A stretch of 15,388 bases of DNA from Rhodoferax sp. (GTDB lineage: Bacteria; Pseudomonadota; Gammaproteobacteria; Burkholderiales; Burkholderiaceae_C), in the NCBI GenBank assembly GCA_020048255.1, contig JAIFMR010000125.1, positions 1 through 15,388 of the forward strand. The letters run 5' to 3'. Position 1 is the first letter of the stretch, and each line of letters starts with the position of its first letter. This document shows positions 1-7,125 of this stretch, piece after piece. The notes beneath the pieces were generated by a model. That model saw nothing but the letters and a program-made list of their open reading frames with translations, searched no databases and was not told where the DNA came from. The position numbers and the translations under genes are program-made.

Positions 1-2
1 AG

Positions 3-650
3 GCGCGGACCGAAACCGCTACCGCGGGTGTCACCGTGGTGCCCTTCATTCGGCTCTACCGCAACCGGGCTGACTACGACAGCTGGTTCCAAGATGAGAC
101 GATTTTTGAGATGGTGCAGGCCGAGCTGGCGCGTGGCACGCCAGCTGGCCCGTACCGTGGCTTGGGCGAATTCCACCTGTACGACAGCGCCAACGCCAAC
201 GGACCAGTCGCTAAAAAGCTCATGGCGCTGGCCGAGGAAAAGCAGCTGGTGGTGCTGGCTCATGTCGACGACGTGGCCATCGACCTGCTGATGGCATCCA
301 CACCGTCAAAAGGTCAAAAGGCGCGTCTGATCTGGGCGCATACCGGCATCGGCGGGGTACCGGTGGAGCGGGTGGACGCCCTGCTGGCGAAGTACCCGGG
401 CCTGATGGGTGAGCTATCGTACCGACCGGGGTTGACCTGCGCTGGCGGGAATCTCTGCCCCGAGTGGCGCGCGCTCATCCTCAAATATCCAGGGCGTTTC
501 CTGATCGGCTCTGACACATGGGTCAACCAGCGCTGGCAATACTATGAAGAAACCATGAAGGGTTACCGCACCTGGCTGGGCGACTTGCCGGCCCCCGTGG
601 CGAAAAAAGTTGCCTGGGACAACGGTGCCGCGCTGTTTGGGCTGAAGTAG
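3..650 (+). CDS. Amidohydrolase-family metal-dependent hydrolase, 3' part only
   Basis: The reading frame is open to the left edge, so the start and N-terminal part lie outside; about 215 residues are visible. It resembles the C-terminal half of a TIM-barrel amidohydrolase (amidohydrolase 2 type). Visible features are a GEFHLYD strand near visible residue 55, a histidine in VVLAHVDD (about 87), a histidine in IWAHTGIGG (about 113) and an aspartate in LIGSDTW (about 171). These fit the ordered His/His/Asp metal-site ligands of this superfamily. The block WRALILKYPGRFLIGSDTW followed by a YRTWLGDLP helix is typical of a bacterial subgroup without an assigned substrate. No signal peptide can be judged because the N-terminus is missing. 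The gene converges on the TldE-like gene with only 8 nt between stop codons and no hairpin terminator between them. The family call is fairly secure; the substrate is unknown. Confidence 0.75.
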   Translation, partial: ARTETATAGVTVVPFIRLYRNRADYDSWFQDETIFEMVQAELARGTPAGPYRGLGEFHLYDSANANGPVAKKLMALAEEKQLVVLAHVDDVAIDLLMASTPSKGQKARLIWAHTGIGGVPVERVDALLAKYPGLMGELSYRPGLTCAGGNLCPEWRALILKYPGRFLIGSDTWVNQRWQYYEETMKGYRTWLGDLPAPVAKKVAWDNGAALFGLK

Positions 651-658
651 CGCGCCTC

Positions 659-2005
659 TCACAACGTGAAAGTGAACTTGTCGATCAATGCACCCGGCGT
701 GCGGGAGCCGCCGAGGGCACGCTGAAAATAGGTATCCACAGCGGGATCAATGGCCGTGTGCGTCGTCAACGCAACAAGATTGCTGCCCAGCGCGTCGTAC
801 AGGCTCTCGTCCCAGCGCATGTCGGTGATCGGGCCGACAATCTCGCCGTTCTCCACCCAGAAGCAGGCGTAGCGGGTCATGCCGGTCACGCGGGCAGACA
901 CCGGATCGCTCCAGTTCAGGTAATGCAGGTTGGACAGGTACAGGCCCGTACCCAATTGCCGCAAGATATCTTTTTCTTCCAGCGTACCCGCAGCGACATC
1001 CAATGCCCGCGGCGCCTCGGATTCACTCGCGCCGTTGGCGGTCAGACCAAACTCCTTGCTGGTGCGTGAGCTGACCAGCAGCGACATCAACTCTCCGGCA
1101 GTGATCAATGGCACGGCTTGCGCCGAGACCTCACCCAGGGCATTGAAGCGTGGCGTCAGCCCCAAACCAAAATTCTCTGTGACATGCAATTGAGGCGACA
1201 AGCTGGACTCTTTGTCTGCCAATTTTTTGAATGGGCTGCGCCCCTGCTTCCACGCTGAGGCGGACAGGGCATGCCATCCCAGCATGCCGACCAGATCCGC
1301 CATGGCGCGCGGCGCCAGGTAGGTGCGGTACTGACCCGGCTTCACGGTCTGCAATGGTTTGTCCATCAGTGCCAGCAAATTTTTGCTGGCACTCAGATTG
1401 GCGGCCCATTGCAAGGGCTCCCAGTGCGTGTCGGCAAAGTTGCCCTTGACCGCACGCGACCCGTTGTACAGCGAGTAATCCATGAAGAAAGACTGTGTCG
1501 CAAACCAGTGGCGCTGACCTTTGGAGTTGCGGTTAGCGCGAACGATGGAGCCTGCGGCATACAAGCCGGCCAAGTCACTGCCTTGGGCTGGCTCGGTCAC
1601 GGCGTCAACGACCTGATCCGGCGCGAGCAATTGACCACGGAAGGTGTCGTCGCTGCTTCCGTGATCTTCTATTGGTACCTGATGTGGGTCCACCGGCAAC
1701 ACCGCCAACTCATCACGGGCCTGACCCAACATGTGCAGCATGGCAATCTGATCAACCTCAAGCTGGCCCGACAGAGTGCGAGTGACCTCGGTGGTGCGGC
1801 CTGCGCCCTGCAGTTGCAAGGACATCGTGATCTGTTCCACATGGGTGTTTTGGCGGACCTTGTTGGCGTTGAACCGCACAAACAATGTGTCTTCGGCGGC
1901 AAGGTTCAGTGTGGCGGCTTCGTCACCTTGCAAATCACCCAGCACCCTGTCCGCCAAGGCATCAAAGTGCTGGCGAACCGTATCGATGAAATCTGGTTGA
2001 CTCAT
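659..2005 (-). CDS. TldD/PmbA family protein, TldE/PmbA-like (non-catalytic partner) subunit
   Basis: 448 residues from the chosen ATG. This start is preceded by a strong GGAGGG site 5 nt upstream, and it overlaps the stop of the upstream TldD-like gene as ATGA. An in-frame upstream extension to about 2098 would run well inside that gene and is not needed. I see no HExxxH motif, as expected for the TldE/PmbA half of the heterodimer. The C-terminal part has the family block TRYACFWVENGEIVGPI, then MRWDESLYDALGSNLVALT, and ends PGALIDKFTFTL. In known TldD/TldE complexes the two subunits form a cytoplasmic protease that encloses the active site and cleaves unfolded peptides or leader peptides. 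Here the overlapping gene order implies equimolar production with the TldD-like partner. The family call is firm; the natural substrate is unknown. Confidence 0.85.
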   Translation of the reverse strand: MSQPDFIDTVRQHFDALADRVLGDLQGDEAATLNLAAEDTLFVRFNANKVRQNTHVEQITMSLQLQGAGRTTEVTRTLSGQLEVDQIAMLHMLGQARDELAVLPVDPHQVPIEDHGSSDDTFRGQLLAPDQVVDAVTEPAQGSDLAGLYAAGSIVRANRNSKGQRHWFATQSFFMDYSLYNGSRAVKGNFADTHWEPLQWAANLSASKNLLALMDKPLQTVKPGQYRTYLAPRAMADLVGMLGWHALSASAWKQGRSPFKKLADKESSLSPQLHVTENFGLGLTPRFNALGEVSAQAVPLITAGELMSLLVSSRTSKEFGLTANGASESEAPRALDVAAGTLEEKDILRQLGTGLYLSNLHYLNWSDPVSARVTGMTRYACFWVENGEIVGPITDMRWDESLYDALGSNLVALTTHTAIDPAVDTYFQRALGGSRTPGALIDKFTFTL

Positions 2006-3426
2006 GATTGCCCTCCAAACACCTGCACACCTCTGAACAGGCAAGGGGGTGACGCATGCCCCACCCGGATCACCTGGCTGGGCTCTCCCTTGCCGCAATA
2101 GGGCGTGCCATAGGTCGCTTGGTCCCGGCCCACTGCACTCAGACGGTTCCAGAAGTCAACCGTTGTGCCTCGGTAGTTGGGATTGCGCACCACCCCGGCC
2201 AATTTCCCCTGCTTGATCAAGCGGCCCCACTCACAGCCAAACTGAAATTTATTGCGGTAATCGTCAATCGACCAGGACCGGTTGGTAGCCATCAAAATGC
2301 CCTCATCCACAGATGCAATCATGTCCTCCAGCGTTTCGGTGCCGGGCTCCAGATTCACATTCGCCATACGGTCAATTGGCGCACGATTCCAGGAGGATGC
2401 GCGAAAGTTAGCCACGCCAGGCAGCCCGGAGCGAACCTGGGATTCGACTGAGCCCAAGCCCCGTTTGAGCATACCACCTTCGATGAGCAACTCACGCCGT
2501 GCAGGAGACCCCGCGTCGTCAAAGGCATAACTGGCAAAGGAATTGGCCTTGCCGGGATCAAAGCTCACATTCATCAGAGTTGAACCATATCGCAGGCTGC
2601 CAAAGTCGCCGGGCTGCACAAAGCTCCAACCTGCGAAATTGCGTTCGTCGCCGAGAATGCGATCCAACTCCAGCGGGTGCCCGATGGACTCGTGGATCTG
2701 CAACATCATCTGGTCGGGCATCAGGATCAGGTCCATGGAAGCCGACGGACAGTTGGGCGCGGCCAGCAAGGCCAGCGCCTCGGTGGCCACGCGCAGACCC
2801 TGTTGCGTGAATACCGCTTCGTCAAAGACCTCGCCACCATGCTGACCGGTTTGACTCCAACTGCGGCTTTGGGATTGCATGCCTTCGGCTGCGGTGGCTG
2901 TCAGAGCGATATCCACCAAATCGAAACTTTGGGTGGTGTGGGAGCCATTCGTCGAGTAGTAATCAATCTGCGTTTGCACGACCATGGCATGGGCGCTGCG
3001 GTTAACGATTTTGGAGTCAATGCCCATACTTTTGGACGCCGCTTGCAAGCATTTGGTGATCAAAGCCAATGGCGTGACAGCCAGCCGGGTTTGGCACAGG
3101 CTTTGGTAGCTACCCTGGACCGCCTCGCGCTGCGCCTGGGTAAACGCATACGCCTTGTGGCGACTGGCAGAGCGTGTTGTGGCGATGGCTTGGTCAAATG
3201 CACGCTGCAAGCCCATGCTGCTCAGGTCGGCCGTGGCCGCGTAGCCAAAGTGCCCATCGATGAGCACTTCGCACATGACACCTTCTTCGAGAGCGGTTTC
3301 GTTTTTCTCTGGCGCGTCGTTGCGTACAGCACGCATCTGGGTGGTTTCGCGAGAATAGCGCAGGCCAGCCCAAGGCGCTGACCTGTGGGCATAACTCAGC
3401 GCCAATCGGGGATCAAAGTTTGGCAT
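2002..3426 (-). CDS. TldD/PmbA family zinc metalloprotease, TldD-like catalytic subunit
   Basis: 474 residues from the first ATG (MPNFDPRLALSYAHR). The frame stays open upstream to a TTG near 3498, but that stretch has no family similarity that I recognise and would overlap the inverted repeat. No clear Shine-Dalgarno precedes the ATG, so the start is moderately certain. The catalytic motif HESIGH is at about residues 245-250, the HExxxH signature of TldD. A cysteine in GTPYCGKGEP at about 444 matches the CGK segment that supplies a further zinc ligand in TldD proteins. No signal peptide or membrane segment is seen, so it is probably cytoplasmic. It is followed with a 4-nt overlap by the TldE-like gene, the usual pairing. 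Sequence around the motifs differs from the classical enterobacterial TldD (for example HESIGHPLELDRILG), pointing to one of the divergent paralogous branches. Role by inference: endopeptidase acting on an unidentified peptide. Confidence 0.87.
   Translation of the reverse strand: MPNFDPRLALSYAHRSAPWAGLRYSRETTQMRAVRNDAPEKNETALEEGVMCEVLIDGHFGYAATADLSSMGLQRAFDQAIATTRSASRHKAYAFTQAQREAVQGSYQSLCQTRLAVTPLALITKCLQAASKSMGIDSKIVNRSAHAMVVQTQIDYYSTNGSHTTQSFDLVDIALTATAAEGMQSQSRSWSQTGQHGGEVFDEAVFTQQGLRVATEALALLAAPNCPSASMDLILMPDQMMLQIHESIGHPLELDRILGDERNFAGWSFVQPGDFGSLRYGSTLMNVSFDPGKANSFASYAFDDAGSPARRELLIEGGMLKRGLGSVESQVRSGLPGVANFRASSWNRAPIDRMANVNLEPGTETLEDMIASVDEGILMATNRSWSIDDYRNKFQFGCEWGRLIKQGKLAGVVRNPNYRGTTVDFWNRLSAVGRDQATYGTPYCGKGEPSQVIRVGHASPPCLFRGVQVFGGQS
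2011..2016 (-). promoter_or_regulatory. Ribosome binding site of the TldE-like gene
   Basis: On the minus strand GGAGGG lies 5 nt before the ATG at 2005, inside the 3' end of the TldD-like gene. It decides the start against the longer in-frame extension and supports coupled translation. Confidence 0.8.
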
Positions 3427-3485
3427 GAGGTCGATGACTTTGGTTGTGGCTGATGATCGAAAGGGCTGGCCAGTCTCATTGCATT

Positions 3486-3517
3486 GAAGTTGACGCAACT
3501 TCTATTCTGTCAACTTC
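3486..3517. promoter_or_regulatory. Perfect 9-bp inverted repeat, candidate operator in the divergent intergenic region
   Basis: GAAGTTGAC at 3486-3494 is repeated in inverted form as GTCAACTTC at 3509-3517, with a 14-nt spacer. A third partial copy, AACTTC, occurs in the spacer at 3497-3502, so CAACTTCT also forms a direct repeat with 15-nt spacing (3496-3503 and 3511-3518). On the minus strand the right arm contains a consensus-like TTGACA (3508-3513) about 82 nt upstream of the TldD-like start. No convincing -10 box lies at normal spacing, so the promoter itself is not established. The placement fits a regulator site controlling one or both divergent genes; an mRNA hairpin is the alternative. 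Confidence 0.45.
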
Positions 3518-3578
3518 TGGAGTCTGACGTTGGGTTGTGGTGAATTCAACATGATTACCTTGTACATTCAGACACTCG

Positions 3579-3596
3579 TCCTGCCAAAGTGCAGGA
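3579..3596 (+). other. Small hairpin in the region upstream of the DUF302 gene
   Basis: TCCTGC and GCAGGA form a 6-bp stem around a 6-nt loop (CAAAGT). A short TTTC follows on the plus strand, but no plus-strand gene ends just upstream, so a terminator role is unlikely. It could lie in the 5' untranslated region of the DUF302 gene. The stem is short and may be chance. Confidence 0.2.
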
Positions 3597-3663
3597 TTTC
3601 GTTAACTGGGAAAATTGTGCCTTCTTTCTGTCGGGAACATGGATAAGAGCGGCGCAATGTCAT

Positions 3664-3669
3664 GGAGGA
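3664..3669 (+). promoter_or_regulatory. Ribosome binding site of the DUF302 gene
   Basis: GGAGGA lies 5 nt before an ATG at 3675 and 8 nt before a second ATG at 3678. It rules out the longer in-frame start at 3615, whose product would place about 20 extra residues before a signal peptide. Confidence 0.8.
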
Positions 3670-3674
3670 AACAA

Positions 3675-4118
3675 ATGATGAAAACGACACTTTGCAAGAT
3701 CGCAGTCGGCTGTGCACTGGCCTGGAGTTCTACTCTGTCGACGGCAGCAGACGATATGTTTGTTGTGCGTCCCACTGCAAGAACACCGCAGGAAGTGGTG
3801 GATGTGATGAAGGCCTATGCCGAAGGCAAAAAATGGGTCTTCGCTGGTGCCAGCAAGGTCAAACCACCTCAAGGGGAGGTCACCTTCGTCAAAGTTTGCA
3901 TTCCCGAGGTGGGAAAGCTGTTGTGGCCACTGGGGCTGCATATCAGCGCCATGCTCCCTTGCGGAAATTTTGGTGTGTACCAGAAAGAAGGCAAGACCGA
4001 GATTTCCATGCTGCATCCTCGCTACATGCAAGTGCTCTACCCTCACCCTGAAGTGGACAAAGCAAGTGCGGCTGCGACACCGCTTTTTATGGATATGCTC
4101 GACAACGTTGCGAAATAG
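3675..4118 (+). CDS. Exported DUF302-family protein
   Basis: 147 residues from the first of two adjacent ATG codons (the second, 3 nt later, is equally possible). The start is set by a GGAGGA site. The N-terminus is a clear Sec signal peptide: MMKTTLCK, a hydrophobic core, then LSTAAD with likely cleavage near residue 25. The mature part resembles the DUF302 domain: an N-terminal helix (PQEVVDVMKAYAEGKKW), then LPCGNFGVYQKEGKTEISM near residues 94-112 and a conserved-looking HPRYMQVLYPHPEV. Two cysteines remain after processing (C75, C96) and could form a disulfide in the periplasm. DUF302 proteins are small, often exported or membrane-anchored, and have no agreed biochemical function; none is proposed here. 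It stands alone on the plus strand, divergent from the TldD/TldE-like pair and convergent with the ABC operon, 9 nt from that operon's last stop codon. Confidence 0.8.
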   Translation: MMKTTLCKIAVGCALAWSSTLSTAADDMFVVRPTARTPQEVVDVMKAYAEGKKWVFAGASKVKPPQGEVTFVKVCIPEVGKLLWPLGLHISAMLPCGNFGVYQKEGKTEISMLHPRYMQVLYPHPEVDKASAAATPLFMDMLDNVAK

Positions 4119-4127
4119 AGCCTCTTT

Positions 4128-5096
4128 TTACGTCCACAAGTGACATTCAACCCCATGTGGACGCGACAAAGTGCCCACCTGAACAGTTGTTGGAACTTCT
4201 GTACGGCAACGTTCCATCGCTTGCGGACAGCGGGTATGAAATCGACAGCCCGGTGGTAAATTGTCTGGGCTAGGAAGCTCGCCACGCAAAGGGCTGCCTA
4301 GCGTTTGAACTGAAGCCAAATCCGGGTCGGGTTCGGGAATCGCTGCCAGCAGGGCTTGGGTGTAGGGGTGCTTGGGTTCGGTGAACACCAAGTCGGCAGC
4401 GCCCATCTCCACGACACGTCCAAGGTACATCACCGCAACGAAATCACTCACATATTTCACCACCGCCAGGTTGTGAGAAATGAAGACATAAGAGAGGCCA
4501 CGCTGGCGTTGCAAGTCAATCAGCAAATTGAGAACCTGACTCTGGATGGACACGTCCAGAGCGGAAACGGGCTCATCAGCCACGATCAATTCCGGCTTGA
4601 GTGCCAACGCCCGCGCAATGCAAATCCGCTGTCGCTGCCCCCCGGAGAACTCATGAGGGTAGCGCGACGCAGCTTCGGCGGGTAACCCCACCGTTTCCAA
4701 TAAGCGAGCCACCTCCGTCGCTCGCTCAGCGGCACTCCCCATGCGGTGAATGACCAAGGGTTCTTCAATCAATCGTCCTACCTTGATGCGTGGATCGAGG
4801 GCGCCTTGAGGATCTTGGAAAATCACCTGCAGGTGTCTTCGCATTTCACGCAGGCGATCAGGCGGCATCAGTGTCAAATCCTGTCCCTTGAAACGCACCG
4901 AGCCACCGCTTGGCTCCAAGAGTCGAAGTACTAGTCGCCCCAAGGTCGACTTACCACAACCGGACTCGCCAACCACACCCAAGGTTTGCCCCTGGCTGAG
5001 CGTGAAGCTGACGCGATCGACTGCCTGCAATGATCGGCCCCCCTTGAGGTTAAAACTTTTGCTCAGCTCGACCACATCCAGCAGTTGCGTACTCAT
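4128..5096 (-). CDS. ABC transporter ATP-binding protein, DppF/OppF-like
   Basis: 322 residues. This is the second of two nucleotide-binding subunits of a peptide/opine/nickel-type importer and hydrolyses ATP on the cytoplasmic face of the membrane. It shows Walker A GESGCGKS (43-50), a Q-loop glutamine in VIFQDP (94), signature FSGGQRQR (150-157), Walker B IVADEP with catalytic glutamate (175), D-loop SALD and an H-loop histidine (208). The C-terminal oligopeptide-transporter domain carries KHPYTQALLAAIP and four cysteines (C284, C290, C297, C318). The start is the ATG overlapping the stop of the upstream ATPase gene (ATGA), with GGAG 5 nt before it; a longer frame to 5120 is not needed. It is the last gene of the ten-gene run and probably serves both permease pairs upstream. 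The family call is certain; the substrate is unknown. Confidence 0.93.
   Translation of the reverse strand: MSTQLLDVVELSKSFNLKGGRSLQAVDRVSFTLSQGQTLGVVGESGCGKSTLGRLVLRLLEPSGGSVRFKGQDLTLMPPDRLREMRRHLQVIFQDPQGALDPRIKVGRLIEEPLVIHRMGSAAERATEVARLLETVGLPAEAASRYPHEFSGGQRQRICIARALALKPELIVADEPVSALDVSIQSQVLNLLIDLQRQRGLSYVFISHNLAVVKYVSDFVAVMYLGRVVEMGAADLVFTEPKHPYTQALLAAIPEPDPDLASVQTLGSPLRGELPSPDNLPPGCRFHTRCPQAMERCRTEVPTTVQVGTLSRPHGVECHLWT
4131..4163 (-). repeat. 8-bp inverted repeat at the 3' end of the DppF-like gene
   Basis: CGTCCACA (4131-4138) and TGTGGACG (4156-4163) can pair around a 17-nt loop. They fall within the last codons of the ATPase gene, next to the convergent DUF302 stop. No T tract follows on either strand in the right place, so a factor-independent terminator is not supported. 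It may be chance or a weak transcript-end structure. Confidence 0.25.
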
Positions 5097-6073
5097 GGCT
5101 GCTCCACGGGGTGGAAACATGCCACTTGATGATCAAGTCCATGACTTACAAGGGGTGGTGGTGATAACTTGCAGCGGTCGGACACACGCAGACACCTGGG
5201 CCCAAACGCGCAACCCTTGGGCCGGTCTGCAGCAGCGGGTACTCGACCATCGATGACCGCCAATCGATCACTGCGCGGCGTTGACAGACGCGGAATCGCT
5301 GCAAAAAGTCCACAGGTGTAAGGATGCTTTGGAGCAGTGTAAAGCGTGCGAACGCTGGCACTTTCTACGATTCGTCCTGCATACATGACAGCCACACGGT
5401 CACAAAAACTGGCAACCACGCCCAGATCATGGGTGATGATGACGATGGCCATGCCTAACTCATCGCGCAAACTGCGCAATAAATCCAGAATTTGCGCTTG
5501 AAGAGTGACATCCAGCGCTGTTGTGGGCTCATCAGCAATCAACAACTGAGGTTTACAAATCAGCGCCATGGCAATCAATACACGTTGACGCAGTCCACCT
5601 GAGAGTTCATGCGGGTACTGCAACAACCGACGTTCTGGTGCATTGACACCCACCCGATTGAGCATGTGCAAGACCAACTCGTTTTGTCGCGAGCGCGTCA
5701 GTCTTTGGTGCAGACTGACCGCTTCACGAAGCTGATCCCCAATCGTGAAAGTCGGGTTCAGACTGGTCATCGGATCTTGAAAAACCACGCCAATCCGCTT
5801 GCCCCAGACCTCCCGCAACGCAGAGCGTGACAGGGACATCAGGTCGAGTTCATCCAGCCGCATCCGCCCACTTTCAATGTGGCTTGGGGGTGTCGCTTGA
5901 AGCCGAATCGCAGACATGGCCATCACACTTTTGCCACAACCAGACTCCCCCACGATGCCCAGCGTTTGACCTGCATCCACCGAGAACGAAACCCCATCAA
6001 CCACCCTTGCGCCACCCGGATTGGGTCCAAAGCTGACGGAGAGATCGTCAACAGAAAACAAAGCCTCGCGCAT
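5093..6073 (-). CDS. ABC transporter ATP-binding protein, DppD/OppD-like
   Basis: 326 residues. This is the first nucleotide-binding subunit of a peptide-type importer. It shows Walker A GESGCGKS (42-49), Q-loop VFQDP (Q99), signature LSGGLRQR (157-164, with Leu in place of the common Gln or Met), Walker B LLIADEP (E182), TTALD and H-loop ITHD (H215). The C-terminal oligopeptide domain includes KHPYTCGLFAAIP and cysteines C288, C294, C301 and C319. I chose the ATG giving MREALFSVDDLSVSFG because domain similarity begins there. The frame stays open upstream to 6286, but that part overlaps the amidase gene and is not ABC-like. The Shine-Dalgarno is weak, and a GTG at 6088 is an alternative start. 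It lies 67 nt after the amidase stop and overlaps the following ATPase gene by 4 nt. It forms a heterodimer with the DppF-like subunit by family precedent. Confidence 0.93.
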   Translation of the reverse strand: MREALFSVDDLSVSFGPNPGGARVVDGVSFSVDAGQTLGIVGESGCGKSVMAMSAIRLQATPPSHIESGRMRLDELDLMSLSRSALREVWGKRIGVVFQDPMTSLNPTFTIGDQLREAVSLHQRLTRSRQNELVLHMLNRVGVNAPERRLLQYPHELSGGLRQRVLIAMALICKPQLLIADEPTTALDVTLQAQILDLLRSLRDELGMAIVIITHDLGVVASFCDRVAVMYAGRIVESASVRTLYTAPKHPYTCGLFAAIPRLSTPRSDRLAVIDGRVPAAADRPKGCAFGPRCLRVSDRCKLSPPPLVSHGLDHQVACFHPVEQP

Positions 6074-6140
6074 TGGAAATGCCGTCACGTTGGACAAGGC
6101 AATGCAGCCAGGGTCGTGTAGCTTTCTGTTTTCATGACGA

Positions 6141-7115
6141 TCAATCGAACACGATACATGGGAAGTAAAACGACACAACCCAATTCGGTATATCCACGAT
6201 TTCACTGATGCGCAAGTCACCGCAGACACTGCACAACATGTATGCCTCGACTGCAGGCATGCCATGCCGTTTGCAGAGTAAATCAACCATGCCGCTGACT
6301 GCGTTGCGGGCTGCCTGCATCAGGTCAGTCCCGATGCCCATGGTGACCTCGTAACCCTTGGCATCGAGGTGCCGCGTGACCGGACCAGGTGTCGTGAAAC
6401 GCGGAAAAGCCAATGGCGTTTGCTTGATGAGTTCAAACTGCAGTGCCACACTCATAGGGCTTTCAATCGCCGTCCCACAAACCTCGCCATCTCCTTGCGC
6501 TGCATGCGTGTCACCCACGGAAAACAGCGCCCCGGCCACTTCGACCGGCAGATAGAGTTCTGTGCCAACTGAGATATCACGCACATCCATGTTGCCACCC
6601 ACCCGGCGCGGCGGCACGATACTAAGTAACCCCGCCTCAGCCGGCGCCACACCAATTGTCCCGGTGAAGGGCTTTAAGGGCACCTTTCCCCATTTGCCAA
6701 ACATGGCAGGCTCCATGGTTGCGGCATCGTACGACCACACCTGCAAAGCCGGTTCCTTGAAGTCATCGGCAAGAAGACCAAAGCCGGGGATGTTGGCAGT
6801 CCATCCCCAACCTGAAGGACGAAAAGACTGAAGCGTGACCTTGAGAACATCGCCAGGCTCAGCGCCCTCGATGAAGACCGGACCCGTGACTGGATTGATG
6901 CGTCCAAAATCCAGGGTGCTGACATCTTCTACCTTGGAGGACGGCGAGAGCTGTCCACCCGAGGCCTCGTAAACCTCAAACTCGACCGCCGTACCCGGTT
7001 CGATACGCAGCACAGGCGGTAGCGCGTTGTTCCAGCCGACATGGCTCTGGGCATGATGGATGGTATGCGCAGGGCATCCGCAACCAGAACTGTGGGTGTG
7101 TGGTGTCAGGCTCAT
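6141..7115 (-). CDS. Acetamidase/formamidase family protein
   Basis: 324 residues, close to the usual length of the shorter FmdA/AmdA proteins. The family hydrolyses small amides such as formamide or acetamide to the acid and ammonia, normally in the cytoplasm; no signal peptide is seen. Recognisable blocks are HVGWNNALPPVLRIEPG (about 26-42), GPVFIEGAEPGDVLKV, GWGWTANIPGFGLLAD, GNMDVRDISVGTELYLPV and the hallmark GDTHAAQGDGEVCGTAIE. An unusual N-terminal tail, MSLTPHTHSSGCGCPAH, is rich in His and Cys. The ATG has GGAGG 5 nt upstream, and that site overlaps the TAG of the preceding substrate-binding protein gene (TAGGAGG). It lies between a transporter binding protein and the two ATPases, which suggests that it acts on an imported amide or on a product of peptide breakdown. 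The exact substrate is unknown. Confidence 0.9.
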   Translation of the reverse strand: MSLTPHTHSSGCGCPAHTIHHAQSHVGWNNALPPVLRIEPGTAVEFEVYEASGGQLSPSSKVEDVSTLDFGRINPVTGPVFIEGAEPGDVLKVTLQSFRPSGWGWTANIPGFGLLADDFKEPALQVWSYDAATMEPAMFGKWGKVPLKPFTGTIGVAPAEAGLLSIVPPRRVGGNMDVRDISVGTELYLPVEVAGALFSVGDTHAAQGDGEVCGTAIESPMSVALQFELIKQTPLAFPRFTTPGPVTRHLDAKGYEVTMGIGTDLMQAARNAVSGMVDLLCKRHGMPAVEAYMLCSVCGDLRISEIVDIPNWVVSFYFPCIVFD

Positions 7116-7120
7116 GGATG

Positions 7121-7125
7121 CCTCC
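7121..7125 (-). promoter_or_regulatory. Ribosome binding site of the acetamidase/formamidase gene
   Basis: GGAGG on the minus strand, 5 nt before the ATG at 7115. Its first G is the last base of the upstream stop codon TAG, so ribosomes finishing the binding protein can pass to the amidase gene. Confidence 0.75.

Noticed and set aside
1271..2101. A 276-codon plus-strand open frame opposite the TldE-like gene
   Set aside because: It is antisense to a well-supported TldE-like gene, its translation resembles no family, and it is explained by codon bias of the coding strand.
2677..3381. A 234-codon plus-strand open frame opposite the TldD-like gene
   Set aside because: The minus strand carries the HExxxH protein in full; this frame shows low-complexity shadow composition only.
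3427..3498. TTG-initiated N-terminal extension of the TldD-like protease
   Set aside because: Its 24 residues have no family character and begin inside the inverted repeat. The first ATG at 3426 gives a normal length, although its ribosome site is weak.
3579..3600. Hairpin followed by TTTC as a terminator
   Set aside because: The stem has only 6 bp, the T run is short, and no plus-strand gene ends upstream of it.
3427..3674. Sigma-70 promoters for the divergent genes
   Set aside because: A TTGACA exists on the minus strand (3508-3513), but no good -10 box lies at 16-18 nt, and no convincing pair is seen on the plus strand.
6074..6286. In-frame N-terminal extension of the DppD-like ATPase
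   Set aside because: It overlaps the end of the amidase gene and lacks ABC sequence; family similarity begins at the ATG at 6073.
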